Part shown: one piece after another, positions 28,842-37,339 of the stretch
Position numbering within the stretch: the stretch's first letter is position 1
Layout: every line of letters starts with the position of its first letter
Assembly (NCBI RefSeq): GCF_030408635.1
Contig: NZ_CP047198.1
Location: 2,232,001 to 2,296,000 of the forward strand
Length of the DNA: 64,000 nt
From: Corynebacterium coyleae
Lineage (GTDB): Bacteria; Actinomycetota; Actinomycetes; Mycobacteriales; Mycobacteriaceae
Direction: 5' to 3'
Notes under the pieces: model-generated
The model's input: the letters and a program-made list of their open reading frames with translations, nothing else
The model's database searches: none
Told to the model about the DNA's origin: nothing
Made by a program: the position numbers and the translations under genes

Positions 28842-29231
28842 ATGTCCGTAAATACCACGTTCAACAAGATCGACAGCGAGATCGCCGAGGTAGAGCTTCG
28901 CATCAACAAGGAAACGATCACGAAGCAAATCGATGACTTCATCGAAGTTATCGCTTCTGATGGGTTCATCGGCTACATCAACGATGTCGCTCAGCTCCCC
29001 ACCCATGCGGAAAGGAAGGAGCTTACTGCAAAGACCGCCAATCTCGAGACTTTGCGAGAGCGCGGAGTGCCAGTTCCTGACGGACTGCGATTCACAACGC
29101 GCGAATTCGAGCTACCCGAGGATGGTCGTGAGGCTGAGGGTCCCCTGCTCAAGGTTCGACCGGAACTTGATCCGCGAATGGGAGGCTGCATCAGCATCGG
29201 TTTCTACGTCTGCGCCAGCTACGGCAACTAG
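28842..29231 (+). CDS. NHLP-like small protein B with double-glycine and short Cys-containing tail
   Basis: 129 residues from ATG 28842 (AGAAGGGATTCACC upstream). A helical N-terminal half is followed by RERGVPVPDGLRFTTREFE, paralogous to protein A, and then DPRMGGCISIGFYVCASYGN at the end. The GG before a 14-residue Cys-containing hydrophobic tail resembles leader-GG-core organisation of exported peptides. However, the cluster lacks a peptidase-containing ABC transporter or a RiPP enzyme, so this is a hypothesis. A hairpin follows the stop codon. Confidence 0.6.
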   Translation: MSVNTTFNKIDSEIAEVELRINKETITKQIDDFIEVIASDGFIGYINDVAQLPTHAERKELTAKTANLETLRERGVPVPDGLRFTTREFELPEDGREAEGPLLKVRPELDPRMGGCISIGFYVCASYGN

Positions 29232-29257
29232 CTAAAGCTGCGCCCTAACCACCTACG

Positions 29258-29287
29258 AAGTAGCCCCACTTACAAGCGGGGCTACTT
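29258..29287 (+). terminator. Hairpin between small-protein genes and ABC genes
   Basis: AAGTAGCCCC (29258-29267) and GGGGCTACTT (29278-29287) form a 10-bp stem with a 10-nt loop. Only two T residues follow, so it is probably a weak terminator or a partial-termination/stability element. It would let the small proteins be made in excess of the transporter. Confidence 0.6.
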
Positions 29288-29306
29288 GCCTACGAATGGT
29301 ACTTAG

Positions 29307-30206
29307 ATGAAAACACCTCAAGTCGCTGTAAAACTTTCTAATCTTAGCAAGAGGTATGGTTCGACTCTCGCACTCGATGACATCAATGTAGAGGTCCCCG
29401 CAGGGACAGTAGTGGGTCTTGTGGGGTCGAACGGTAGCGGAAAGTCCACACTTCTACGCCTTATTGCCGGAGTCGAACGCCCTTCCCACGGGGAAATCGA
29501 GTTCTTCGGGAAAAACCTCGCCTCCAGCGAAACTATAGGGAGCGGGACTGGAGCTGCAATCGACGCAATGGCGCTTTGGCCGCGCTGGTCAGTCAAACGA
29601 ACTTTGACATACCTTGGTCAACTTACTGGGCGAACGGACGAGGAAGTCAAGGACGTAATTAAATCCCTGTCGTTGGGTGAGTATTCGTCGAGAAAAGTTC
29701 GGACGCTATCGCTTGGAAACCGTCAACGGGTGCAAATTGGTGCCGCTTTGATTAATGGTTCACTCCTTACCATTCTTGACGAACCAATGAACGGTTTAGA
29801 TCCCCAGGGGCGCCTGCTTATGCGAAACCTCATAGAGCAGTTACCAACTGACGAACGCACTGTCTTAATCTCAAGCCACGACCTCAATGAAATTCAAACC
29901 CTTTGCTCCCACATCATCCACCTGGAACGCGGAAGAATGATTTTTGCTGGTGAGCTCGCTAGCTACGTGGGGGAAGCGAAAACTTTCTTAGTACATTATC
30001 CGCCGGAACTGAGTGAGGCGATCAGTTCCATCATTGATCATCGACTTGTCCGAACTGGCTCACACAACCCTGGCGTGCTGGAGGTGGACGATCAGAATGT
30101 CGAAACCCTACGGACCCTAATGGAGGAGCACTCCATTCCGGTCTTGAATCTGGAGACGAAGAAGCACACTTTGGAGGATCAGTTTCATGCACACGGCAGA
30201 CCGTAA
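29307..30206 (+). CDS. ABC transporter ATP-binding protein of the accessory cluster
   Basis: A 299-residue ATPase. Walker A GSNGSGKST (about residue 40), a signature-like TLSLGNRQRVQIGAAL (LSLGN rather than LSGGQ), Walker B LTILDEPMNGLDP and the H-loop ISSHDLNEI are visible, plus a C-terminal ~80-residue extension. The Gly-to-Leu/Asn change in the signature is common in bacteriocin-immunity and antibiotic-type ABC-2 ATPases. It overlaps the permease gene by 20 bp. Exports or protects against a peptide by inference. Confidence 0.88.
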   Translation: MKTPQVAVKLSNLSKRYGSTLALDDINVEVPAGTVVGLVGSNGSGKSTLLRLIAGVERPSHGEIEFFGKNLASSETIGSGTGAAIDAMALWPRWSVKRTLTYLGQLTGRTDEEVKDVIKSLSLGEYSSRKVRTLSLGNRQRVQIGAALINGSLLTILDEPMNGLDPQGRLLMRNLIEQLPTDERTVLISSHDLNEIQTLCSHIIHLERGRMIFAGELASYVGEAKTFLVHYPPELSEAISSIIDHRLVRTGSHNPGVLEVDDQNVETLRTLMEEHSIPVLNLETKKHTLEDQFHAHGRP

Positions 30207-30981
30207 GACGGTGGTCAAAGTCGAAACCAGAAGGTGGTTACTTCATCCGGGAGTCTTTGCTCTACTCGTAGTTGCGTCGTTACTAACCGCACTGTTGTCA
30301 TACGCCGCAGTCATGGCATCAAGCGGGGCCTCCTCAGATGCCGGTGCGGTCTCGATCGACACCACGGCAGCACTCGGGCCCGACTCAGAAGATCCGGAGA
30401 AGCTGGATCTCGCCGCAACCTCGATCTATCTACTAGCGCCACTTGCGGCTTCACTCCACGGCGTTCTTTTCGCTGGAAGCGAGCTCTCATCGGGCGCTCT
30501 GCTCAATATTGCGGTCGCGGCGCGGCGTTTGAGAACGATCTTCGCCGTTCGGGCGCTATCTCTAGTACTTTTGTCGTTAATAACCGGAGCAATCCTAACC
30601 GCATTATCGATCGCTGGGTTGACGGCAGGTTTGAGGCAAGCCGAAGTACCAAGCCTCACCCCCGAAGCGCCCCTTGGTACCGTCATCCTGGGCGGATCCA
30701 TTCTCTACGCCACCGTTGCCGTGATCGCATTTGCGGCAGCAACACTGCTAAGACGGTGGGTCGTCGTTTTGGTTGCACTCGTAGCTTATTTCGTCGTTGC
30801 AGAACCCCTGTTAGCTTCAATGCTGTCCGAACATGCTTCGAAGTGGTTGCCTCACGTTTCGCTTGGAAAGTGGGTGGACTTTGAGCCCGAGAGACGATTC
30901 GCTATCCCAACTATGGTTCTGGCACTTTTGGCTCTGGTCACTGCCGTGGTTGGCACGCAGCGTGATCGAGCTGCGAGGTAA
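30187..30981 (+). CDS. ABC-2-type permease of the accessory cluster
   Basis: A 264-residue membrane protein with six likely spans (HPGVFALLVVASLLTALLSY, SIYLLAPLAASLHGVLFAG, ALSLVLLSLITGAILTALSI, GTVILGGSILYATVAVIAFA, VVVLVALVAYFVV, TMVLALLALVTAVVG). An extracytoplasmic loop after the first span is rich in Asp/Ser. The partner is the ATPase at 29307. This is the last gene of the lower-GC cluster; 29 bp later the exporter gene of the host backbone begins. Confidence 0.85.
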   Translation: MHTADRKTVVKVETRRWLLHPGVFALLVVASLLTALLSYAAVMASSGASSDAGAVSIDTTAALGPDSEDPEKLDLAATSIYLLAPLAASLHGVLFAGSELSSGALLNIAVAARRLRTIFAVRALSLVLLSLITGAILTALSIAGLTAGLRQAEVPSLTPEAPLGTVILGGSILYATVAVIAFAAATLLRRWVVVLVALVAYFVVAEPLLASMLSEHASKWLPHVSLGKWVDFEPERRFAIPTMVLALLALVTAVVGTQRDRAAR

Positions 30982-31009
30982 GACCGTTTTTGTGAATTCA
31001 GGAGACTAG

Positions 31010-32716
31010 ATGGATCTCATCCGCCTCACCGCGCGCTTTGGCAAGCGGTACAGCGGCAAGATTGCACTGGTGATCGTGCTCCAGCTGGTCACCACCCTGG
31101 CCACGCTGTACCTGCCGGATTTGAACGCGGACATCATCAATAACGGTGTCGCGCAGGCTGACGTGCCGTATATCTGGCGGGTCGGCCGCACGATGCTGGT
31201 GGTGGCGCTGGTGCAGGTCGTGGCGGCTATCGGGGCGACGTGGTTCGCATCCAAGGCCGCGATGAAAACGGGCCGCGATGTCCGCGCGGCGGTGTACGAG
31301 CGCGTAACGGGCTTTGACCACGAGGACATGTCACACTTCGGCACCGCCACCTTGGTCACGCGCGGGACGAACGACGTGCAGCAGGTGCAGATGACGTTCC
31401 TGCTGTTCATGAACTTTATGGTGGCAGCGCCGATCATGGCTATCGGCGGCATCATCATGGCGTTGCGCCAGGATGCGGGTATGTCCTGGCTGGTGGTCAC
31501 GGCGGTGTTGGTGCTCACCGTGGTTGTCGGTATCACGGCGGGGTTGTTGATGCCGATGTTCCGCAAGATGCAGTCGAAGCTGGACAACATCAACGGTCTG
31601 CTGCGTGAGCAGATCGCCGGCATCCGTGTGGTGCGTGCGTTCGGCCGCGAGGAGTTCGAGGCGCAGCGTTTCACGGAGGCGAACGAGGACATCTCCAGGC
31701 TGAGCCTGAACATCGGGCGGGTGTTTGTGACGATGTTCCCGGCGATCATGTTGATCCTGAACCTGGCCACGGCCGCGGTGCTGTGGTTTGGCGGGCATCG
31801 TGTGGACGAGGGCCTGGTGGAGGTCGGCTCGCTCACCGCGTTCATGCAGTACCTGATGCAGATCCTCATGGCGGTGATGATGGGTGTGTTCATGCTGATG
31901 ATGCTGCCGCGCGCGATCGTGTGTGCCACCCGCATCGAAGAGGTGCTTGGGCATGAGGTGAAGGCGCCGGCGACGGTGGGGTCGTCGATAAGCAATGGCG
32001 TCGTGCGCTTCGACGATGTCTCCTACACCTACCCCGGCGCGGAGAAGCCGGTGCTGGAGGGGATCTCGTTTGAGGCGCGCCCGGGCACGACCACGGCGAT
32101 CATCGGCGCGACCGGCAGTGGCAAAACCACGCTGGTGGGGCTGCTGCCGCGGTTGTATTCGCCCACTTCGGGGCGTGTGCTTATCGACGACACCCCGGTG
32201 ACCACCATGCCTCGCACGGATCTCGTGCGGGCGGTGGCGATGGTGCCGCAGAAGCCGTGGCTGTTTTCGGGAACGGTGGCCTCGAACCTGCGCATGGGCA
32301 ACCCCGACGCCACGGATGAACAGTTGTGGGCGGCGCTGCGGACCGCGCAGGCGACATTTGTGGAGGATCTGGACATGCCGATCTCCCAGGGCGGCACGAA
32401 CGTTTCCGGTGGTCAACGCCAGCGCCTGTGTATTGCGCGGATGCTGGTGGCGGATCCGAAGGTGTATGTGTTCGACGACTCGTTTAGCGCACTGGATGCC
32501 ACCACCGAGGCAAACCTGAACGCCGCGATGCGCGAGACGGTTCAGGAGCGGACGGTGATTGTGGTGGCGCAGAAGGTGGCGTCGATACGCAATGCGGACC
32601 AGATCCTGGTCATGGAGGCCGGGCGCATCGTCGCCCGCGGCACGCATGAAGAACTGCTGGCGCAGTCCGAGACCTACCGTCAGATCGAACGTAGCCAGGC
32701 GGAGGTGGACGCATGA
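31010..32716 (+). CDS. ABC exporter half-transporter, degenerate-site subunit
   Basis: A 568-residue TMD-NBD protein. The membrane domain spans residues 1-310; the NBD has Walker A GATGSGKTT, signature NVSGGQRQRL and Walker B VYVFDDSFSALD, where Asp replaces the catalytic Glu. That change is characteristic of one subunit in heterodimeric exporters (TM287/288, BmrCD type). Its stop overlaps the start of the partner gene. A linker residue run GSSISN (TMD-NBD junction) is encoded by a full iterated-motif copy at 31975-31995. A 5' fragment of the gene is duplicated at 24967. Confidence 0.92.
   Translation: MDLIRLTARFGKRYSGKIALVIVLQLVTTLATLYLPDLNADIINNGVAQADVPYIWRVGRTMLVVALVQVVAAIGATWFASKAAMKTGRDVRAAVYERVTGFDHEDMSHFGTATLVTRGTNDVQQVQMTFLLFMNFMVAAPIMAIGGIIMALRQDAGMSWLVVTAVLVLTVVVGITAGLLMPMFRKMQSKLDNINGLLREQIAGIRVVRAFGREEFEAQRFTEANEDISRLSLNIGRVFVTMFPAIMLILNLATAAVLWFGGHRVDEGLVEVGSLTAFMQYLMQILMAVMMGVFMLMMLPRAIVCATRIEEVLGHEVKAPATVGSSISNGVVRFDDVSYTYPGAEKPVLEGISFEARPGTTTAIIGATGSGKTTLVGLLPRLYSPTSGRVLIDDTPVTTMPRTDLVRAVAMVPQKPWLFSGTVASNLRMGNPDATDEQLWAALRTAQATFVEDLDMPISQGGTNVSGGQRQRLCIARMLVADPKVYVFDDSFSALDATTEANLNAAMRETVQERTVIVVAQKVASIRNADQILVMEAGRIVARGTHEELLAQSETYRQIERSQAEVDA
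31976..31995 (+). repeat. Representative full copy of the iterated motif
   Basis: GTGGGGTCGTCGATAAGCAA, the fullest form of the motif, sits in the linker between membrane and nucleotide-binding domains of the exporter. An equally complete copy is at 37533-37552, and near-complete ones at 16411-16430, 49953-49973 (reverse) and 50417-50436. Confidence 0.85.
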
Positions 32717-34662
32717 GTGAGCACATGACCGAGTTGTCTGATGAGCAACTCGCCGAATACGAAGAGAAGATGGCCGGCGACGACTATTCCGGCAAGGCGC
32801 CGCGCAAGGCGAAGAACTTCTGGCCGTCCGCGAAACGCCTGCTCGGGCTGCTCGCCCCGTACAAGGCTGCGCTGGTCGCGGTGTTTGTGATGAACGCCCT
32901 GTCCGTCGTGCTGGCCGTCTACGCCCCGCGCGTGATGGGCCACGCCATGGACGTGATCTTCTCCGGCGTGGTATCCAAGCAACTCCCGCCCGGCACCACC
33001 AAGGAGCAGGCCGTCGAGGCGATGCGCGCGGCCGGGCAGGACCGGTTCGCAGACATGGCCGGCGCGATGGAACTGACCCCGGGCAACGGCATCGACTTTG
33101 ACCGCCTGCGCGACCTGATCGTGCTGGTCCTGGCGCTGTACTTGGCCTCTGCGGTGCTGATGTGGGCCCAGGGCGCGATCCTGAACAAACTGTCCATCCG
33201 GGCGGTGTTCAGCCTGCGCGAACGGGTTGAAGCGAAGATCAACCGTCTGCCACTGTCCTACTTTGATACCCGCCAGCGTGGCGACGTCATGTCGCGCACC
33301 ACCAACGACGTAGACAACGTCCAGCAAGCCCTGCAGCAGTCGTTGTCCTCGCTGTTCAACGCGATCCTGACCGTGGTGGGCATCCTGGTCATGATGTTCG
33401 CCATCTCCTGGCAACTGGCACTGGTCGCCCTGCTTGCCATCCCGCTGACCGGCCTGGCCATGGCGGTTGTAGGTACGCGCTCACAAAAGCAGTTCACCAC
33501 CCAGTGGAGGGCCACCGGCGACGTCAACGGACATGTGGAGGAGTCCTTCTCCGGCCACGACGTGGCGGTCATCTTCGGCCGCACCGACCAACTGCGCGAA
33601 CAGTTCGACGAACGCAACGAGGAACTCGCAGGTGCTGCTCAGAAGGCGCAGTTTTTGGCCAACTCGATGCACCCGATCATGCAGTTCGTCTCGTACCTGT
33701 CGTACGTGGCCATCGCGGTGCTCGGTGGTGTGAAGGTCGCCTCCGGCAGGCTCACGCTTGGCGATGCCACCGCGTTCATCCAATACTCCCGCCAGTTCAA
33801 CCAGCCGCTCGGGGAGATCGCCGGCATGATGCAGATGCTGCAATCCGGCGTGGCGTCCGCCGAGCGTGTCTTCGAACTGCTGGATGCGGAGGAAGAGCCG
33901 CGGGAGCAGGGGTCGTCGTCAAGCAAACGCTTCAACGGGCTGGTCGAGTTCGACGACGTGTCCTTCTCGTACACGGACGCTCCCCTCATCCGCGACCTGA
34001 ACCTCCGCGTCGAGCCGGGCCAGACCGCCGCGATCGTCGGACCGACCGGCGCCGGCAAAACCACGCTGGTGAACCTGATCATGCGGTTCTACGACGTCGA
34101 CGCGGGTGCGATCACCATCGACGGCACCGACATCCGAGACATGCCTCGCGCCGAGCTGCGCAGCCAGATCGGCATGGTGCTGCAAGACGCCGTGCTGTTC
34201 AAGGGCACGATCATGGAAAACATCCGCTACGGCCGCCTCGACGCCACCGACGAGGAGGTCATCGCCGCTGCGAAGGCCACCTACGTGGACCGTTTCGTGC
34301 ACGCGCTGCCAGAGGGCTACGACACCATCGTCGACCAAGACGGCGGCTCCATCTCCGCAGGTGAGCGCCAACTGATCACCATCGCGCGCGCGTTCCTCTC
34401 CCAGCCCGCACTGCTGATTCTCGACGAAGCCACCTCCTCAGTGGACACCCGCACCGAGGTCCTGGTCCAGCAGGCGATGAACGCGCTGCGCTCCAACCGC
34501 ACCTCATTCGTCATCGCACACCGCTTGTCGACGATCCGCGGCGCCGACACCATCCTCGTCATGGAACACGGAACGATTGTGGAGCAGGGCAGCCACGCTG
34601 AGCTCGTCGCAAAGCAAGGCGCGTATTGGAAACTGCACCAATCGCAATTCGGAGAGGACTAG
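32713..34662 (+). CDS. ABC exporter half-transporter, catalytic-site subunit
   Basis: A 649-residue TMD-NBD protein with a ~45-residue acidic N-terminal extension. NBD motifs are canonical: Walker A GPTGAGKTT, signature GSISAGERQLITIARAF and Walker B LLILDEATSSVD with catalytic Glu. It forms the heterodimer with the 31010 product; ATGA overlap at 32713. The linker GSSSSKRFNG is a variant motif copy (33909 onward). The pair most likely exports hydrophobic compounds or drugs; substrate unknown. Confidence 0.92.
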   Translation: MSEHMTELSDEQLAEYEEKMAGDDYSGKAPRKAKNFWPSAKRLLGLLAPYKAALVAVFVMNALSVVLAVYAPRVMGHAMDVIFSGVVSKQLPPGTTKEQAVEAMRAAGQDRFADMAGAMELTPGNGIDFDRLRDLIVLVLALYLASAVLMWAQGAILNKLSIRAVFSLRERVEAKINRLPLSYFDTRQRGDVMSRTTNDVDNVQQALQQSLSSLFNAILTVVGILVMMFAISWQLALVALLAIPLTGLAMAVVGTRSQKQFTTQWRATGDVNGHVEESFSGHDVAVIFGRTDQLREQFDERNEELAGAAQKAQFLANSMHPIMQFVSYLSYVAIAVLGGVKVASGRLTLGDATAFIQYSRQFNQPLGEIAGMMQMLQSGVASAERVFELLDAEEEPREQGSSSSKRFNGLVEFDDVSFSYTDAPLIRDLNLRVEPGQTAAIVGPTGAGKTTLVNLIMRFYDVDAGAITIDGTDIRDMPRAELRSQIGMVLQDAVLFKGTIMENIRYGRLDATDEEVIAAAKATYVDRFVHALPEGYDTIVDQDGGSISAGERQLITIARAFLSQPALLILDEATSSVDTRTEVLVQQAMNALRSNRTSFVIAHRLSTIRGADTILVMEHGTIVEQGSHAELVAKQGAYWKLHQSQFGED

Positions 34663-34677
34663 GAAAGTTCTCCCAGC

Positions 34678-34699
34678 GTTCACCCAGATTTCACTCTGC
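34678..34699 (+). promoter_or_regulatory. PHO-box-like direct repeat upstream of phosphate genes
   Basis: GTTCACCCAGA (34678-34688) and TTTCACTCTGC (34689-34699) are two 11-nt units of the GTTCACC-N4 type bound by actinobacterial PhoP/PhoR regulators. Just downstream GTGTACGG (34702-34709) and CCGTACAC (34726-34733) form an inverted repeat before the start codon. The next genes encode a Na/phosphate cotransporter and a phosphate-binding lipoprotein, which supports phosphate-starvation control. Confidence 0.6.
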
Positions 34700-34749
34700 G
34701 TGTGTACGGTCAGCGCGAACGACTGCCGTACACGAGTGATTGGGCGAGC

Positions 34750-36009
34750 ATGAACACACACGCAGCGGGCGGGGGCACCGCGCTTAAGGAAGCAGCACCG
34801 GAAAACCCGGAGAACACCGCCACCCGGAAGGATGACGCTCCCAAGGATCCACTGGGCTTTTTGCCTCTCGACGGCGCCGCCAAGCAGGCCGCGAACTGGA
34901 TCGCCGTAGCGCTCGGTGTTTGGCTGCTGCTCAACGGCGTGGGCATGATCGGCGACGGCTTCAAAATGGTTGCCGGCGACCAGGCCAAGGAACTGTTCTC
35001 GTTTGCCGAGAACCCGTTCGTCGGCCTTGCCATTGGTGTGGTGGCCACGGCGATTATTCAGTCGTCGTCGACCACTACCTCGATCGTGGTCGGCATGATC
35101 GCCGGCGGCCTGCCGCTGAGCATTGCGGTACCGATGCTCTTCGGCGCCAACATGGGTACCTCGGTGACCTCCACCCTGGTCGCGCTCGGCCTGGCGGGTA
35201 ACAAGACCCAGTTCAAAAACGGTTTCTCCATGGCGACCGTGCACGACTTCTTCAACCTCATCGCCATCTTGATCTTCTTCCCGCTGGAGATCTTCACCGG
35301 CTTCTTGTCGCGCACCGCGTCGGCGATCGCGCCGTCGCTGAGCGGCCAGGGCGAAGGTGTTGTCGCCGGTGCCTTCGAGGCCATCGGCGACGGGCTGGAC
35401 ACCATCACCGAACCGCTCGTTGCCCTGGCCGGCAGTCTTGTTTCCCCGCTTGGCGACATGTGGGGCGGCATCGTCCTGTCCATCATCGGCATCGCGCTGA
35501 TCCTGTGGTCCATCCAGTTCATCGGCAACCTGCTCAACGCCCTGCTGGTAGGCAAGGCCCAAGAGATCCTCTACGCCGCGCTGGGCAAGAACTCGTTTGT
35601 CGGCCTGCTCTCCGGCGCGGTAATCACCACCCTGGTGCAGTCCTCCTCCACCACCACCGCACTGACGGTGCCGCTGGCGGCCTCCGGCAAGTTCGAGGTC
35701 CGCACGCTGTTCCCGTTCGTGGTCGGCGCGAACATCGGCACCACCGTCACCGGCCTGATCGCCGCGTTCGCTGTCTCCGGCGCGGACGCCGAAGCCGCCA
35801 TGGCAGGCGCGCTGGTGCACACCCTATTCAACGTGTGCGCCGCAGCCGTCATCCTTGGCATCCCGTTCATGAGCAAACTGCCGCCGGCCGGTTCTGACTG
35901 GCTCGCCGGCCTCGCCGTAAAGAACAAGCTCTACGTCTTCCTCTGGATCGGCGGAGTGTTCTTCGCTATCCCGATCCTCGCCGTTTTCATCTCCAACGCG
36001 CTCACCTAA
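34750..36009 (+). CDS. Na+/phosphate cotransporter (PNaS family)
   Basis: About 419 residues from ATG 34750; a GTG at 34702 in frame lies inside the upstream hairpin and is less likely. The two inverted repeats of the family are marked by QSSSTTTSIVVGMIAGGLP (about residue 105) and QSSSTTTALTVPLAASG (about residue 305). There are eight or more hydrophobic spans. The protein couples Na+ entry to phosphate uptake. A PHO-box-like repeat precedes it, and a PstS-like lipoprotein follows two genes later. Confidence 0.9.
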   Translation: MNTHAAGGGTALKEAAPENPENTATRKDDAPKDPLGFLPLDGAAKQAANWIAVALGVWLLLNGVGMIGDGFKMVAGDQAKELFSFAENPFVGLAIGVVATAIIQSSSTTTSIVVGMIAGGLPLSIAVPMLFGANMGTSVTSTLVALGLAGNKTQFKNGFSMATVHDFFNLIAILIFFPLEIFTGFLSRTASAIAPSLSGQGEGVVAGAFEAIGDGLDTITEPLVALAGSLVSPLGDMWGGIVLSIIGIALILWSIQFIGNLLNALLVGKAQEILYAALGKNSFVGLLSGAVITTLVQSSSTTTALTVPLAASGKFEVRTLFPFVVGANIGTTVTGLIAAFAVSGADAEAAMAGALVHTLFNVCAAAVILGIPFMSKLPPAGSDWLAGLAVKNKLYVFLWIGGVFFAIPILAVFISNALT

Positions 36010-36017
36010 GGAGCACC

Positions 36018-36386
36018 ATGACCGACGCGAACCAGACGCCAGACCTGTCGCCAATGGCACAGGAACTCATCCAGAACGAAGCCCCCGACAACGCCCTTGT
36101 GGCCCTGCTCAACGAGCTCGAGGAAACCGCCGCAGAACTTCGCGACGAACTCGCCGCCCGCCACGCCACCAACCAAGCACTACTTAACGACGACACCGAC
36201 GCCGACACCGACCACGTGCGCTACAAGAAGGTCAACCCGAACGTCACTCCGGAGCAGGAAGAAGAGTTGGAGAACTTCCCCGAGTACTGGGCCAACGCGA
36301 AGGGCTCCTGGTCGAGCTTGTTCAAACTGCTTCGCGAGTTCCGCGTCGAGATGCGAAAGGGCCACAACGATGCCAACGATGCGTAA
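36018..36386 (+). CDS. Small acidic protein between phosphate genes
   Basis: 122 residues from ATG 36018, 8 bp after the cotransporter, with AAGGAGCACC upstream. It has a coiled-coil-prone region (LVALLNELEETAAELRDELAARHA, about residues 30-53) and a C-terminal VRYKKVNPNVTPEQEEELENFPEYWANAKGSW stretch. No membrane segment or catalytic motif. It overlaps the next gene by 17 bp. Function unknown; the operon suggests a role in phosphate uptake or its control. Confidence 0.75.
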   Translation: MTDANQTPDLSPMAQELIQNEAPDNALVALLNELEETAAELRDELAARHATNQALLNDDTDADTDHVRYKKVNPNVTPEQEEELENFPEYWANAKGSWSSLFKLLREFRVEMRKGHNDANDA

Positions 36387-37329
36387 AACCCTCACCGCCG
36401 CACTCGCGGCCGCGGCGGCGCTGACGCTGGGCGCCTGCTCCGATTCCGGCTCGGGTTCCGGTTCCGGCGAGGCGTTCACCATCACGGGCTCGTCGACAGT
36501 CGAGCCCATCACCCGCTACATGCTCAACCGCTACAACTTCGACGCCGAGCTTGAGGCGGTCGGTTCGACCGACGGCTTTGACAAGTTCTGCGCCGGTGAC
36601 GCCGACATCAACGACGCCTCCGTCGCCATTCCCGGCAGCGAATCCTCCATCGACTACCAGGCACAATGCGCCGAGGCCGGCGTGGACTTCTTCGAGTTGC
36701 CGATAGGTCTGGACGCCATCACCATCGTTAAACACGCCGACAACGACTGGGCCACCGACCTGACCGTCGAGCAACTCCACGACATTTGGTCGAAGGAATC
36801 CACCGTCACCACCTGGTCCGACATCGACCCATCTTGGCCGAACGAGAAAATCAACCTCTACGGGCGCCCCACCGGCTCCGGCACCCTCGGCGTGTTCGAG
36901 GACATGGTGCTTGGCAACGACACCATCCGCGACGACTACCAATCCAGCGACGACATCCAAGAACTGTCCACGTGGGTCTCCGAAGACGTCAACGGCCTGA
37001 GCTTCATGGGCATCGGCAACTACCTAGCCACCGAGGGCACGGTGCGCAACAAGATCGACAACGTACTCGTCGACGGCATCGCCCCCACCGCCGACGAAGC
37101 CAAGAGCGGCAACTACCCCCTGTCGCGCCCGCTGTTCATCTACGTCAACGCGGAATCGGCGAAGAAGGACAACGTCGGCGAGTTTGTCACCACCTACCTC
37201 GACAACGCCGAAGCAGTCATGCCGCGCGTGTACTTCTACCAGCTGCCCGAGGAGGTCTACGACGCCACAAAGCAGCGCTTCGCCGACGGCACCACAGGTA
37301 TCGACGAACAGTGGCACGCATTGAACTAA
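36370..37329 (+). CDS. PstS-like phosphate-binding lipoprotein
   Basis: A 319-residue substrate-binding protein. Start ATG 36370 has AAAGGG eight bases upstream; signal peptide and lipobox LTLGAC end at about residue 23, followed by a Ser/Gly linker. The PBP domain begins ITGSSTVEPITRYM, with the phosphate-contacting TGSST and later YGRPTGSGTLGVFEDMV typical of PstS. There are no pstCAB genes beside it, so it may hand phosphate to the neighbouring Na+ cotransporter, act as a sensor, or serve a distant Pst permease. Confidence 0.85.
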   Translation: MPTMRKTLTAALAAAAALTLGACSDSGSGSGSGEAFTITGSSTVEPITRYMLNRYNFDAELEAVGSTDGFDKFCAGDADINDASVAIPGSESSIDYQAQCAEAGVDFFELPIGLDAITIVKHADNDWATDLTVEQLHDIWSKESTVTTWSDIDPSWPNEKINLYGRPTGSGTLGVFEDMVLGNDTIRDDYQSSDDIQELSTWVSEDVNGLSFMGIGNYLATEGTVRNKIDNVLVDGIAPTADEAKSGNYPLSRPLFIYVNAESAKKDNVGEFVTTYLDNAEAVMPRVYFYQLPEEVYDATKQRFADGTTGIDEQWHALN

Positions 37330-37339
37330 CATCGCGTCC

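Noticed and set aside
34702-34749. Start of the Na/Pi cotransporter at GTG 34702
   Set aside because: This codon lies inside an inverted repeat directly after the PHO-box-like repeats and has no ribosome site; ATG 34750 preferred.
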